This document shows positions 1-16,400 of a DNA stretch of 64,000 bases, in pieces; positions within the stretch are counted from its first letter, which is position 1; each line of letters opens with the position of its first letter. Source of the DNA: Hemibagrus wyckioides (lineage: Eukaryota; Chordata; Actinopteri; Siluriformes; Bagridae); the NCBI RefSeq assembly GCF_019097595.1, contig NC_080734.1, forward strand, positions 14,121,392 through 14,185,391. The letters are read 5' to 3'. The notes beneath the pieces were generated by a model, which saw nothing but the letters and a program-made list of their open reading frames with translations, was not told the DNA's origin and did not search any database. The position numbers and the translations under genes are program-made.

Positions 1-4362
<4,362 letters not shown>

Positions 4363-4423
4363 CCCACAAATATGTGTTTAATGCTTTTTTACACTTAGGG
4401 TCATACATGTACAATCTTGCTAA

Positions 4424-4429
4424 AATAAA
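4424..4429 (+). promoter_or_regulatory. Proximal poly(A) signal of prkch
   Basis: AATAAA 62 bases after the prkch stop codon. A second AATAAA at 5335-5340 could end a longer 3' UTR; the sequence alone does not say which is used. Confidence 0.5.
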
Positions 4430-6064
4430 CATTTAGTCCTACCAACATTGAAAATGTTTAATGGAATCTGACAGGGTGAATTTATGCACAGTTTGATCCA
4501 CTGCTGTCCAAACACACCAGAACACGTAGGCCATATTTTATTTTTAATCCTTACTTTGCCATGAAATCCTCTTGGACTGCACACTTAGTGCTGTGATTTC
4601 CTATTCCATTGCTTTAAAACTACTATTTCGGGTTAGTTCTACTTTAACATGCGTGAGTAATTCTGTCAATTAAAAAATCCCATAATCACCTAAATTAGTT
4701 GTGTTATGCTTAAGAAAACAAATCATTTTCAGGGCCGAGTTCCCAAGAGAAGGATTAAGATTGGCTGGTTTACCGTTTTTTCTTGTTGGAACAAGTCTGA
4801 TTCAACTCTAATAGGACAAGCTGAAGAGTTTATTATCATGGTGTGTTTTCACTTCTATAAAACACATCATTAATCCAGGACTGTTGCTTGGAAACAGAAT
4901 AATCACAAAGACATTGCTCTCTACGATTCAGTGTAATGGCTATGAATTGGAGTGAATCCTCTACATGAGCATTGTCTAGTCGTTTTCATGCTTATGTTGC
5001 ATTTTTTTTCCAGCTGTCAACATGCAGCTTGAGTCTGGGTTTAAGATAGATTGAACTCAGTGCATTGGAAAAATAGGCATCTTGATTCATGTTTACAGAT
5101 GTCTTAATACACTTCATATATGTGAAATGAACTGTGCACTTACAGTAAACACAAGAACGGGTACACTTCCCTTATTTTGGTCATGAGGTTAGCACTGCAT
5201 ACGTCAACTGGAAAAGGGACTTCCGGAAGAGTGCTTATGATAAATTGACTGAAAAGACTGGATATTTTATGTACACTGATGTGATGTGTGTGAGACTTAT
5301 CAACTGCCTTAAGTGTAAACAGACCAAATAATGTAATAAATGTTGCCTTTTTTATATTACCTACATGCTGGTTATTAATAACTGACCACTACTTAATGCT
5401 CCAATCACATGGGAAGACAGGCCACACGATTGCACTGTGCCTTTGGAATGGGAGAGGAACAAAGAAAAATTTAACAAAGAGAAAACATCTTTCTCTATGG
5501 GTGCTTTTATTTTACACAGCCACTGAAAAGTGCTTCAGAAAAGATGACTCTGCTTTCTGGTTTCTTGGTATGACAAGCTGCAGTCTTATTGACCTTAAGA
5601 GAGAGACGAAAAAGTGAGACTGCAGCGGAAATGATTGTTTAGAGCTCATAAAATGTAAGTGAAAACAGGATGTCTGGCAAATGTAAATAGAAGTTATTAA
5701 AAAGAACAATGTATCAATCATTAATAATTAAATACTGGTGCATTTGGCAACTTGCTATGGTAAAACACTTCCAGATATCAGAGCCTCACTTACCTGACAG
5801 ATAGATGCATTTAATTTCCAGCTCAAGATCGAATTCTGTGCTGACAAAGAAAAATGTGTAAAGTGAGCCCATCTAAATTTATGACAATTTTATTTAAAGA
5901 TTCTTGTTAAAAGTATTAGTAAACTATTTTCTTCCAGTTCAAATGGCTTGCATTATTATTTCCTGTGTATTTTAGATGCAATTACATATAGTAACATATG
6001 TAGGGACTGGAGGGACTAAATGATGACTAATTCATTACAGTATTATTATTATTGTTGTTGTTGC

Positions 6065-6102
<38 letters not shown>

Positions 6103-6503
6103 GTGCTGTTGTTGTTGTTTCAGCAGTTGAAGTTAAAGGAATTGTGAATGTCAGATCACCTTCAACATCCCCTCTTCCCATGTCCTTGAGGTCTGGTGTC
6201 TAATATCTGGTAGGAAGCAGGAGTTCTTTCTCCCCACAACCTACAATTCTAAATTTAAACACTTTTCTGTAACACTGAGATGGAACAGAGTAGCAGACAG
6301 CAAGGTGTCATATCTCAGTAAAGGGTGTTAGTCCTCTTGATCAAAGATAATTCTTCATGGCAAAGTGCACAGTAAATAACTCATGCAGTGGCTTTCTAAA
6401 GAATTTCACACACATTTGTGGTTATTAGCTGGTTTTGGAGAAATGATCCAAACTCTCATACTTGTTTACTTCCCTACTGAAAACCTTTTATGAGACCATC
6501 AGG

Positions 6504-6776
6504 TAGGGCTGGGCAATATGATAGTATAATATTGATATCATGATGATGAAGGTCAGAATATACTTTTTTTTTTTTTTAAATACTGCATTATGTCTTGTTG
6601 TAACAGTTTGTTAAATAAATAGCACTGACAGACTCATTACAAGCAGCTGATTTGATGATTTGCTGTACTGTAAAGTATTTTTTATTTTCAGTTTGAAGTG
6701 ATAGCATACATATTATCGATTGCAGAATGTCTTCAAATATGGTGATACAATACTTTTATTATATTGCCCACCCCTA
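6504..6776. mobile_element. hAT-like MITE with inverted termini
   Basis: About 270 bp with near-complementary ends: 'tagggctgggcaatatga' at the left and 'tattgcccacccctat' at the right. The 'ggctgggcaatat' terminus resembles teleost hAT-type MITEs, and the 51933 element has related ends. No coding capacity. A clear 8-bp target duplication is not visible, so the superfamily is an inference. Confidence 0.55.
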
Positions 6777-6887
6777 TTGTCAAATAACAGAAATAAATAA
6801 TGTCTACATTTATGATCCCTGAGTCAATTGAGCATTTTATTTCATAGCAGTCATGTGGGTTAAAAGCAGCTTATGGTGGTTTATGGA

Positions 6888-6900
6888 ATTTGATTTCTTT

Positions 6901-6997
<97 letters not shown>

Positions 6998-6998
6998 A
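6888..6998. repeat. Compound microsatellite (TTTC)n(TTGC)n
   Basis: An uninterrupted TTTC tract runs into about eight TTGC/CTTG units. Long open frames on both strands here (Lys-Glu-Arg or Phe-Leu-Ser repeats) are products of the repeat and not genes. Confidence 0.95.
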
Positions 6999-8959
6999 GA
7001 ATCTGTTCATCTCCTGGTGCTCAGCCAAGAAATAGTGTTAGGTTACAAATGAAAGAAGAAGTTTAGCCGTGCGTTCAGCTGGGCTGATGTTTTCCACAGC
7101 AAGCAGTGCGACTGCCAAAAACTACCCCAAACTGGCTGAATGGTGTCTGTGTGAGTCAGTGCACTGAGTCACTGGATTGCCGAGAAGTTCATTGGGTTCT
7201 TACAGAAGGAGGCTTATGGAATTTTTCTAGCAATTTCAATTAAAAATCCTAAAGCAGGATTTGTATATGAACACATTTTTGAATGAAAACAGTTGGTTGA
7301 ACCACTCCAGTTTTACTACTTACATAACATTAAGATATTAATAGCTCACATGTTGGTTATTCTATATCCTGTGCTGATTACTATTTATAACTTAGAAGTC
7401 TGGCCTTCCTCCTGTAATTACACCAAGTACTGGCGACTGCATTCGACTAGAAAGGTACTGTGTTTTAGCTGGTGAAAATGACGCTTTATTTAAAAAAAAA
7501 TTTACCTTTCTTTTTGTCATGCCATAGTCTCTTCTTATCTTTGCCTGTTACGACATCGACTGCACCTAGCCTTTATTTACATACTGAATAGTAACCATAT
7601 AATTTACAAATCTTCACTGATAACTTCTACAGAAGCTGACATTATATATTGGCACGGTGATTCCATTGGGTAATCTGATTAGTAGCATTAGCTGTCTGAT
7701 AATCAAACAAAACAAATAAGCAAAGCTATGACCTGATCTCTAAAAGGGTTGAACATTTACCCAATTACATTTACCTATGACCATGTGAACAGTGGTAGAG
7801 GTGTACCATGGTTTATCTAATATGCAAATGAATTGGGTATTAGCTGCCTGTGTGTGTGTTTGATGCATGATGCAATAAATAATGTTAGTGTCTTGGGTGA
7901 GATCAATGCTGTAAATCAATTATTGTACACAAATACAGAGTATGGCTTTGAGTAATGGTTTATGTAAGTAAAGAAATAGTGATTATAAAACAAAGATGAA
8001 TGCATTCAAATGCATTTAGTGTCTGAATCACATCACGCATTTCTTGACAAATTTTCTTGCATTGCAAATAGGCATATATGTACTGTCTAGGATAAATATT
8101 CAAAAGTGCTTAAAATGGATGTATCCTTCTTACTCACATGTTGGCCTTTTTACTGTTTTCTAGTCTGTGTCAATGGCAGCCTGTGTGTGGGCTTATATTT
8201 CCTTCCTTTTACTCATCATGCTCAGATATTTTGATATGGATTCCCATTTATATGTTTTTACTCATTTCCTTGATATCAATTCCCCGACACAGTGGTGCCA
8301 TGATATTTCATTTTTGATGACAGAACTATTGAATAGTCCATAATATTCTGTAGAATATCAGTGCCGTAAAGTTTTATTCAAAGAGTAAGGCATGAGCAAT
8401 GGACAGGGTAGAATGGGTTCTCTCTAGTCATTTCTTACGTGTATTGTCTGTTGTACAGTGCGTCTTCTAGATCTTTATTTATATCAGTTACAGTCCATGA
8501 GTATCAAAATACAAACGAAGCAGAAAGGCAAAATGGCTGTGTTCGGTGTATATATTATAAATATTTTGTCTTAAGAATATCACTGTGAAGGTCACTGTTA
8601 ATTTACTAGCACTATCTAATGACATTATTGACAGAGAGATCAAATGTGTTGACCTTTGTAAACAAATCTATTCACAGACCACGCTTTATCCTTCTCTCTG
8701 ACAGGCCAGTCAACCTTACTGACTGATGTGCAGCATGTGCACTTGAAAAACGGCGCCATTTCTGAGGATGGTATTACACAGGTGGGGGCATGTTCGAAAT
8801 GAAGGACATATTAAATTGGAGCAGCCACATTTGTCAAGTCAGCTTCGCACGCACAAGCATACTTGACAGCCTTTGCTGATAGATGACTTTAATGTAGGTT
8901 GGGAAGGTTAACTGTGATATCCATAACTACACATAGTTGACAGTTTATTAAGCATACCT

Positions 8960-9130
8960 ACTGTGTCACTCAGAGATTGGATAACTGATCAGAAAGTGGT
9001 GTGTTTGAATCCTGGTTCTGCCAAGCTTCCACTGTTAAGTCCTTAACTAAGGCCCTTAACCCTCACCCTCTCAGCTCAGCTGTAAGTTGTTCTGGATATT
9101 CTCTAAATGCCTCCTAAATGGGGAAAAATC
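8960..9130 (+). repeat. tRNA-derived SINE copy
   Basis: Contains a degraded B-box-like 'gtttgaatcctggttctgcc', then 'ccaagcttccactg', 'aaggcccttaaccctc' and 'cagctgtaagttgttctgga'. This is the same order as the copies at 32360 and 31671 (the latter reversed). It is too diverged to be a tRNA gene. Confidence 0.6.
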
Positions 9131-9204
9131 AACATCAATAAATGTCTGTGCACTGTATATTTGTGCAGTTTTTGATAATAAATCAGACTTCAAATCAACT
9201 TCAT

Positions 9205-9372
9205 TTCAAGAGTGGTGGCTCACTGATTTAAACTTTACACAACTGACTGGAAGGTGAAAAGTTCAAATCTCAGCACCACTGGTAGGTACTTAAGAAATGT
9301 CCCTTATCTTCAGTCGTTCATTCGTATCCTGTCTCAATTATATGTTGCCTTGGATAAAAGCATTACACTGCA
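9205..9372 (+). repeat. tRNA-derived SINE copy, degraded
   Basis: Starts 'gtggtggctcactgattta', continues 'ctgactggaaggtgaaaag' and 'ttcaaatctcagcaccactg', and ends 'ttgccttggataaaagcatt'. This layout matches the other SINE copies in the window but with more substitutions. Confidence 0.55.
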
Positions 9373-9486
9373 ACAATAAACAAAACTTTATCTAGCTAGT
9401 AGAAATATGTAGAATTGTCTGTTATAGGATTACAATAACATAAACCTATTTCAAAACTTTTTTAATTTCAGTTTTTAATTATTAGT

Positions 9487-9506
9487 AATTAATTAATTAA
9501 TTAATT

Positions 9507-9536
<30 letters not shown>
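9487..9536. repeat. AATT/AAAT microsatellite
   Basis: Tandem AATT units change into tandem AAAT units within about 50 bp. Confidence 0.9.
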
Positions 9537-9538
<2 letters not shown>

Positions 9539-9596
9539 TGCTATTGTAAAGCTTGAAGTTAAATTAGTAAAATGTGTATATAGCCAGTTTAATCTC

Positions 9597-9597
9597 A

Positions 9598-9666
<69 letters not shown>
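9597..9666. repeat. (GATA)n microsatellite
   Basis: About 17 uninterrupted TAGA/GATA units. Read on the minus strand it gives Tyr-Leu-Ser-Ile repeats that look like open frames; these are artefacts. Confidence 0.95.
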
Positions 9667-9999
9667 ACCAATGAATATATTTGGTTTGCAATCTTATAAT
9701 AGGAAATGTAAATTTTGATCATATTCAAGATATAATTTGCCACGATGCTGTTCGTGAATGTAAATACTGTCCCCATGCTGTCCTTTGATAAGGTACACAC
9801 TGTACTGGCTGCAGCCCATCTGTTACCTCACACAAATGTATCAGGTGCCCTATACTTCATTCATCAGTTTAAAGGGACCAGCACTGAGCAGATAGCTGTT
9901 TATGAGCACTCACACTCCATGCCACAATAATGTCAAGGTCACTAATGTGCTTGGAGTGATATGTGGTGACATGTCTTTTATCTATTCACATTTGTTCTA

Positions 10000-10452
10000 C
10001 ATTTTGTTTCCATCTTTAGTCTACACAGAGCCTATGGAAAGAGCTGCAGTAAGAGCTTTCAGTGACGTTTCTTGTCTCCATGCCAGGGAAGCATGTGATT
10101 GCGCGCTCCCGTAATCGTGAACGCGCCCCATAGAGTGTAGTTGTAAGTAGGCTGCGTTGCTTCGCTGTAACTCAGTGCCGAAGATACCCGACTGCTGGAG
10201 TACAAATGTTTTGACCTTCAGGCTTTTCGAGGGCCGACCTCCCTCTTGAATTCGACTAACCAGAATTTTGGATAAGAGACTGTTATTGCTGCGTTTTTTT
10301 GTGTCCTGCTGAAAGTCTTGCGTCATATTTGTAAAGACAGTTGGACACGTCCTTTATTCTGTCGGCCTTGGGAAGCGGCTAGCTTAGCTACTTGTTTTGT
10401 TGCGGCTGTGGTTCAGGGGTAAAACCTTACACTTGAGAGGTTTCACCCAGGA
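10000..10452 (+). promoter_or_regulatory. Probable hif1a promoter and 5' UTR
   Basis: CpG dinucleotides become frequent from about 10060 to 10640 against an AT-rich background, as at a CpG-type vertebrate promoter. The start codon at 10453 lies in 'ccaggaatgg' and begins a short first coding exon with a good donor at 10485. The transcription start cannot be placed from sequence, and I see no TATA box at a convincing distance. Confidence 0.55.
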
Positions 10453-13400
10453 ATGGATACTGGAGTTGTCACCGAAAAGAAAAGGTAGGATGAGCTGATT
10501 TCAGTGGTTGTATTACACTTTCGCAGGGTTATAAACGATGCGGTGTGATGAACGGTTTTAAGCGTGTCGGGCTGCTGTTAGCAATGATGCTTCAAGCTAA
10601 CCCTATGTTAGCAAACAACATTTCTATTAGCCGGGTCGCCATTTTGTGTAGAAGATCCGTCTAATGCATTTGTCTCACAGTAAGTTTGCACACAAGACAA
10701 AGAGTGCATTTAGACACGTTGTGTCGGAGAAATGCTTTATTTGTGAATCAAATAGTCTTTTTAACCCATGTTTTTAAATAACAAAAATGTATAGACAGTA
10801 CTTGGACAAGATGTACGAGCTCAGTGCCAATCAGCCTATTACAGTATTACTATTCGTTTATTATTAGCTAAAAGTACTTATAACTTATTTTTTTCCAGTC
10901 TAAGATTTTATTTTTTCGTATTATGATTAATGACTTTAGACTCTGGAGATATGGAGACCAAGATTCTCTGTGATCTGATCTGGTCTTCACTAGGTATATG
11001 TCTGCGTGGCATCACTTGATGTGGAGTAGGTACAATAACCCCAGACTGCTAATAATAGCCAGTTGCTGCTCTTATTGTTTCTGTTGCTAATAATAATAAT
11101 AATAATAATAACAACAACAATATCTTCTGTTAATGACTAGAAGTATGAGTTAATGTTAATTGGTGACTAGTTAATCTGACACATCTGTAGGTATTATTAT
11201 TATTATTATTATTATTATTGTGTCTGAATGAGTGTGGTCATTCTGAAGTGACCATTTAACCCACATTCTAGTGTCCACATGCACATCTCACTTATGTTTG
11301 CCAGTATATTTCACTCATATCTTACTCAGCATAGCTTTGACGTCAATGGGATTTCCTGCTTAGGCTTGTTGCAAGACATTTCTTGATCTCTGCCAGGAAA
11401 AGGGGTCTAAACTGTCTTGTTCTTCCTAGATATTTATTTAGTGAGTGTATGAAATCAAGTAGAACAGTAAAAGCTGAAGTCCCTGAATGATCCCATTTAG
11501 GGTTTTTATTTCCTTGAGCAATGCAGTGTAGTGTGCCAAGACAACTTGTAATGTAACATAACAATAGCTTGGCAGTATACAGACACATTACACACTAGTG
11601 GAAAGTGAATATTTAGTCATTGCTACACAGGTTTTCTCTTATTGTAAGGATTAGTGTAACCACTCTATTAGGTGATGCTTTTTTCAATGATGCGGTCTCA
11701 TTGACTGCTAGGTGATTAACATGATTACAGTTAAGCTCGTAAGCCACTTAACAGCCTCTTGGTAAGTTTTTGACACTTTGAGGATAGTGGTCACTACTGA
11801 TGGGTAATCCAGCCACTGTTTGCCTAACATGCTTTCTTGTGTTTTATTTTCACAGTTAGCTTGGGTGAAAGTCACTTTGTACACTGGGATTATTCATTTT
11901 GTAAATAGGAAAGGTGTCTCTCTTGAGTTTAAGCAGGCATGTGATTTTCTTCTATGTTTCCAGCTGAACAAAGCCATGATTGCAGGTCATTTTGTGTCTA
12001 GTAACTGATGAATTCAGAGCAGTATTTAAAGGTGAAGTTTGAATGGCATCCATATTATACTGCGCTGGAAAAATTTTCCACACCCAGTGTTGCAAGGGAT
12101 AAATTATAAGTTTACCTTCCGAGCACAAAAACAGTGGCCCGGTCGTGTGATTAGGTTGCACAAGCATAAAAGTGGTAGTTAACTTGTCAAATCTAATAAT
12201 ATATACCGAGGTGGTTAGCTGGTTACGTGCATTAATAGATACTAAGGGACGCATTTTCAGTTGGCACTGTGTAGGCATATCATTATCTCCTTTTCTATAT
12301 GTATAATGCTGTTTGTACCCATGACAATACGTCATAAAGTTGTCGCCCAACATCTGAGCTGTGTTTTTTTTTTTTTTTTTTTTCTTCGTCATACAAAAAA
12401 GATTATATCCGAGACTGGTTAGCGCCTTTATTTTCCCTCAATATGTGCGAATGCAAGGTGACTGCATTTTGAGCATGGGCAATAAATTTAGTTGTGTCCG
12501 GATAAATATGTTTATCCACCCAGGAGTCATAAAGCTTACATTTGAAGTAGCTGACTATTATAACATAAAATCTTGAATATTACAAAGTAGATTGATCATT
12601 AAAGCATTATTCCGACAGTCAGAGCCAACAGCTGATTTCTCCTTCTTGGTGTTACAAGGTTGCATCAGAGGAAATGCATGTATGCAAAGTTGCTTAGGAG
12701 AATGTGATACTTTAATGCAACACCTTTGCACTTGCCAATATGCTTAACACAAACATTAGGGGAAAATGTTGTGCAAAATATTTCCTTAATGCAATTGAGT
12801 AATTTGATTGCGAAATCAATTAGACCTCTCTGTTCAAAAGCCTTTTATAAGATATGTGTGTGACTGATCTGTACAGTACAGGTCACAATTGATGATTACT
12901 GGTGCATAAAGAGCTGAAAGTTTACAAGTTTGACTGCACGCAAGTACAGAGACGGATAATGAAATGACCATGGAGAGTATACAGTAAAACATCAGGGCTT
13001 CACAGCCTAAGGAGAAAACCTCCCATAGACCACCATCAATAGTTTATGATGGCTAACTAAAACTGCAATGGTTTACAGTAGTTACTAAATCATTTATTTT
13101 TTCCTGATAAACCTGATCGTCTTACTACAGCTTTCATGAGGGAGCTTCACCCAAGACGCTTTTCAGGTTCCCAAAAAAGGCAGAGTATCTTTTCGTTTGT
13201 AGCTCTAAATGGAAATTACATGTTTGAGAAAACTGTTTAATTATAAGTGGAGATGTAAGAACTCTTAGTGAAAAATCACTGCTCTCAAGACATCTTATTA
13301 AGTTTGAAACGCAGCTGTTTCCTGCTGGTGTATTAAGATGTTATAAATGTTATAATGTCTGGTCATTTCTGCCGTGGCCTGTTGCCCAGTGTGCATACTC

Positions 13401-16400
13401 ATCAAAGTTTAAAGGCAGCTGTTTTACTTTACTTTTTTACTTTTTTTCTAACTCCAATCTGTTGTGATAGCTATAAAAAGTATAGTTTGTAATATAAAAG
13501 AAATTCATATGTTAATTTTAGAACAGTCCTATTAAGGAAACATGAATTTTCCTATTAAGGAATAAATACACTTCACATTTTTTTTATGTATATTCCTTTG
13601 TCTGAAGGTCCATAGCCTAAACTTGTTTAGTGTATTGTATCCATTAAATAAGTTTCTTTACTAGTCATTTCATTCTTTCTCTTGTACTGAAGCATTTCGT
13701 CTGATTATTATACCCTCTGTTTCAAAGTTCTGTTCTTCTTCCTGGCAGCAGCTTTGATGCACTTCCTTCCCTATTTTAGGCCACAGACAACCCGCCTGTC
13801 ATTGTTTTAGCAAGTATGGTTTCCTAGCTCTTTGGATAAGATTAGGGTGACTTGATGAAGGATGCAAGGGGACAGGTTTTTTATTGTTCTCCTCATAATA
13901 TCAGTATGACGGCTAACCTTGGGGAAACATCTTACTGTTACAGGTCTGTAATGACTTACACTTTCATTCCCCCTCTGCATGGGAAATTCCATCTTCTCTT
14001 ATCACCTTCCCCTTTCTTCCCCCAAGCTATATTCTAAATGTAATTAGGGCACTATAATGGCCACATGTAGCCATAAAAAAATCAGACCTAAAAGTTTTTG
14101 CTTTACCCTACTTCACTGTTGGTGAAGCTGATCATCTTAGACATGATGACATGCTCCATGCTTGTGTTCTCAGCAACAAAGTACCCTGTATCGGCTTTTT
14201 TTCTTTTTTTCTTTTAAAGAGTAGTTGTTTACCATATATGGTTGTTCAGGGGAGTTTTTTTTAATGCAAATAGTGTGGCTGTGCACAAGCAGAGTCATTT
14301 AGAATGTCTCTAGTAGCGTCTGTTGGGTACAGTTTTGAGAAGGCACATGTAAGAAATGCCAATTTCCTTTATGATGGTTGTTCCACACAAATTTAGAGCT
14401 TAGTTCTAGGCACACTTTGATTAATGCTACCCCTTAACCCTTAGCATGTTCTGACATATATCATATACTTGTTAGAAGCTTTATTCCCCAAAGCTGATGT
14501 ATAACAAGACCGATCTACTTAATGAAATTAATGGTTTTCAGTTTGTCGGGAAGGTGGTTGCAAATAATAACAGCAGACACAAAAGTTACCAATTTGTTTT
14601 CATTTAATATACAAGTTTAGACATTCTTATAGTAATGGCCCAGTTTTCATACTAGGCATTTCCTCACCATGCTGTCTGCAGCACTACACACACCGACGGA
14701 TGACATGGTTTGTCCTTCATAGGAATTGATGATTAGTCGCAGTTGTGACGCATGTTGAGTGTATTGTGATTCAACTTGGAAGCTAGACTAAAGACTTGAG
14801 ATTTCTGATCGTAGAAATTTAATAAGGACGGCTACAGTAAATTATTAAAACTCTTCTTTCTCCAACCCTAATTAGTGTGGTTTGTGTGTCACTCGTGTGA
14901 CTGTCACGCACAGTAATTTAATTGCAGTACTGTTTGCATTCAGCTTACAGTGGTAATGATATGCAGCACAAGTCTGGGGCAACGCTGTTTTCATAGCACA
15001 GTTTAAGTACCCGAGTAATTAGTTAGAAACAAAGCTGTTCTCGGCTACAGAAAATTAGAAAAGATAAATAAAATGTTCACTACCTGCGGCTCCTGAGCAG
15101 AAGAAAAACGTGTTTGAATCCCAGTGGTGCCGGAGGCACCCGTGGCTTGGAGTCCAAAAGAGCAGAATTGGATGAGATGCCTTTATTTTCTCTTCTGTGT
15201 TGTCTGGAGGCTGTGGCAGTGAAATTACAAATTATGATTTTCTAAAATGTAAGGACATTATATATAAAAGTAATTGAGATTCTGATTCTGAAAGCCTTTT
15301 CCTGTACAGTGTGTACTCAACTGCAATGGATGCAACATGATATAGATAGCAGCCATCCTGTAGAAACCTTGTTGTAGTTTAAAATTGATGGAGGTCATTA
15401 TGGGTAGAAGAATAGACATGTATATGAATGTGTGTATGTGGACTGTGAATTGTGTCTGGCTAATCCATCCTCGGCCTTGCATCTTTCTTGGATTGTCAAA
15501 CATGGCCTAGCGGGTACGGCTGCCAGTAGCTCCATGGCAGAACATGTGAAATGGGAAGTAAATACGTTAGGATGTGCTGGGGAAAAAAAACCCTTTAAGA
15601 CAGGGGTGCACTGGAGTTTAGTACACTTGAACCGTGTTTTTATTTGATTGAAGATTACATAAAGCAATGTAAATAATTATCATGTCATTATCAAAATACT
15701 ACACTTCACCAATAGTTTAATTAACATGTAACAAGAATCATTATGAATGAAAATGATGCCACTCAATAAACAGTGCCAGCTGCTGGTTCTGCATTGCCAG
15801 ATTGGGGGTAATTTTGCTCCTATTTCATTCTGCTTGTTTCTAAAGCAGAGTAACAAGACATCATACTATTTTTAAAACAGACAGCGCCCTTGTATTCCAC
15901 ATGGACACTTGAAGAAGTTGAGCATGAGGGTGGTTACCACACACCATTTCCGTTTACTTTATACACACTTACACTGGAAGCCAAAAGAAGTTTTTTTTTG
16001 GCAAGTCAGTAAAGGCGCATGCAAAAGACAGTTTAGAGACTATTATGATCAATTCTTAAGTCTTTTTTAGTACAATTTTCCAATATTTCCGTTTTTACAG
16101 AAATTGTAGACTTAGAAGTTGTTTCCTCAAGTAGGTTAAAGTTGTGTTCTGCTTTACAGACAAATAGAAAACTTTCATTTTTATATCTGACTTTATTGTG
16201 GGTGTGTGTGAGGAACAAGATAGCAGACCAGATGAATTATTGTAAAACTTCTTGTTTCACTTGCATTGTACTTATAAAGGGAACTATGACTGTGGCCATA
16301 ATTCACCAACCATTTGTTTTGGCAGCACTCCACCACATCTAGCCAATTCCCTCAACAGCTTATTCGTTTGTGGTTGGCCAAAAAAAAAAAGGCATATACA

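Larger units (their letters stand above)
4440..10000. other. Intergenic region prkch-hif1a
   Basis: No convincing exon on either strand. It may hold the distal prkch 3' UTR (to about 5340). Otherwise it contains an ATT array near 6050-6104, a hAT-like MITE, long TTTC/TTGC, AATT/AAAT and GATA microsatellites and two SINE copies, listed separately. Short open frames here are in repeats or lack codon structure. Confidence 0.7.

Noticed and set aside
6837..7035. Overlapping open frames rich in Lys-Glu-Arg (minus) and Phe-Leu-Ser (plus)
   Set aside because: They come from the TTTC microsatellite read in both directions.
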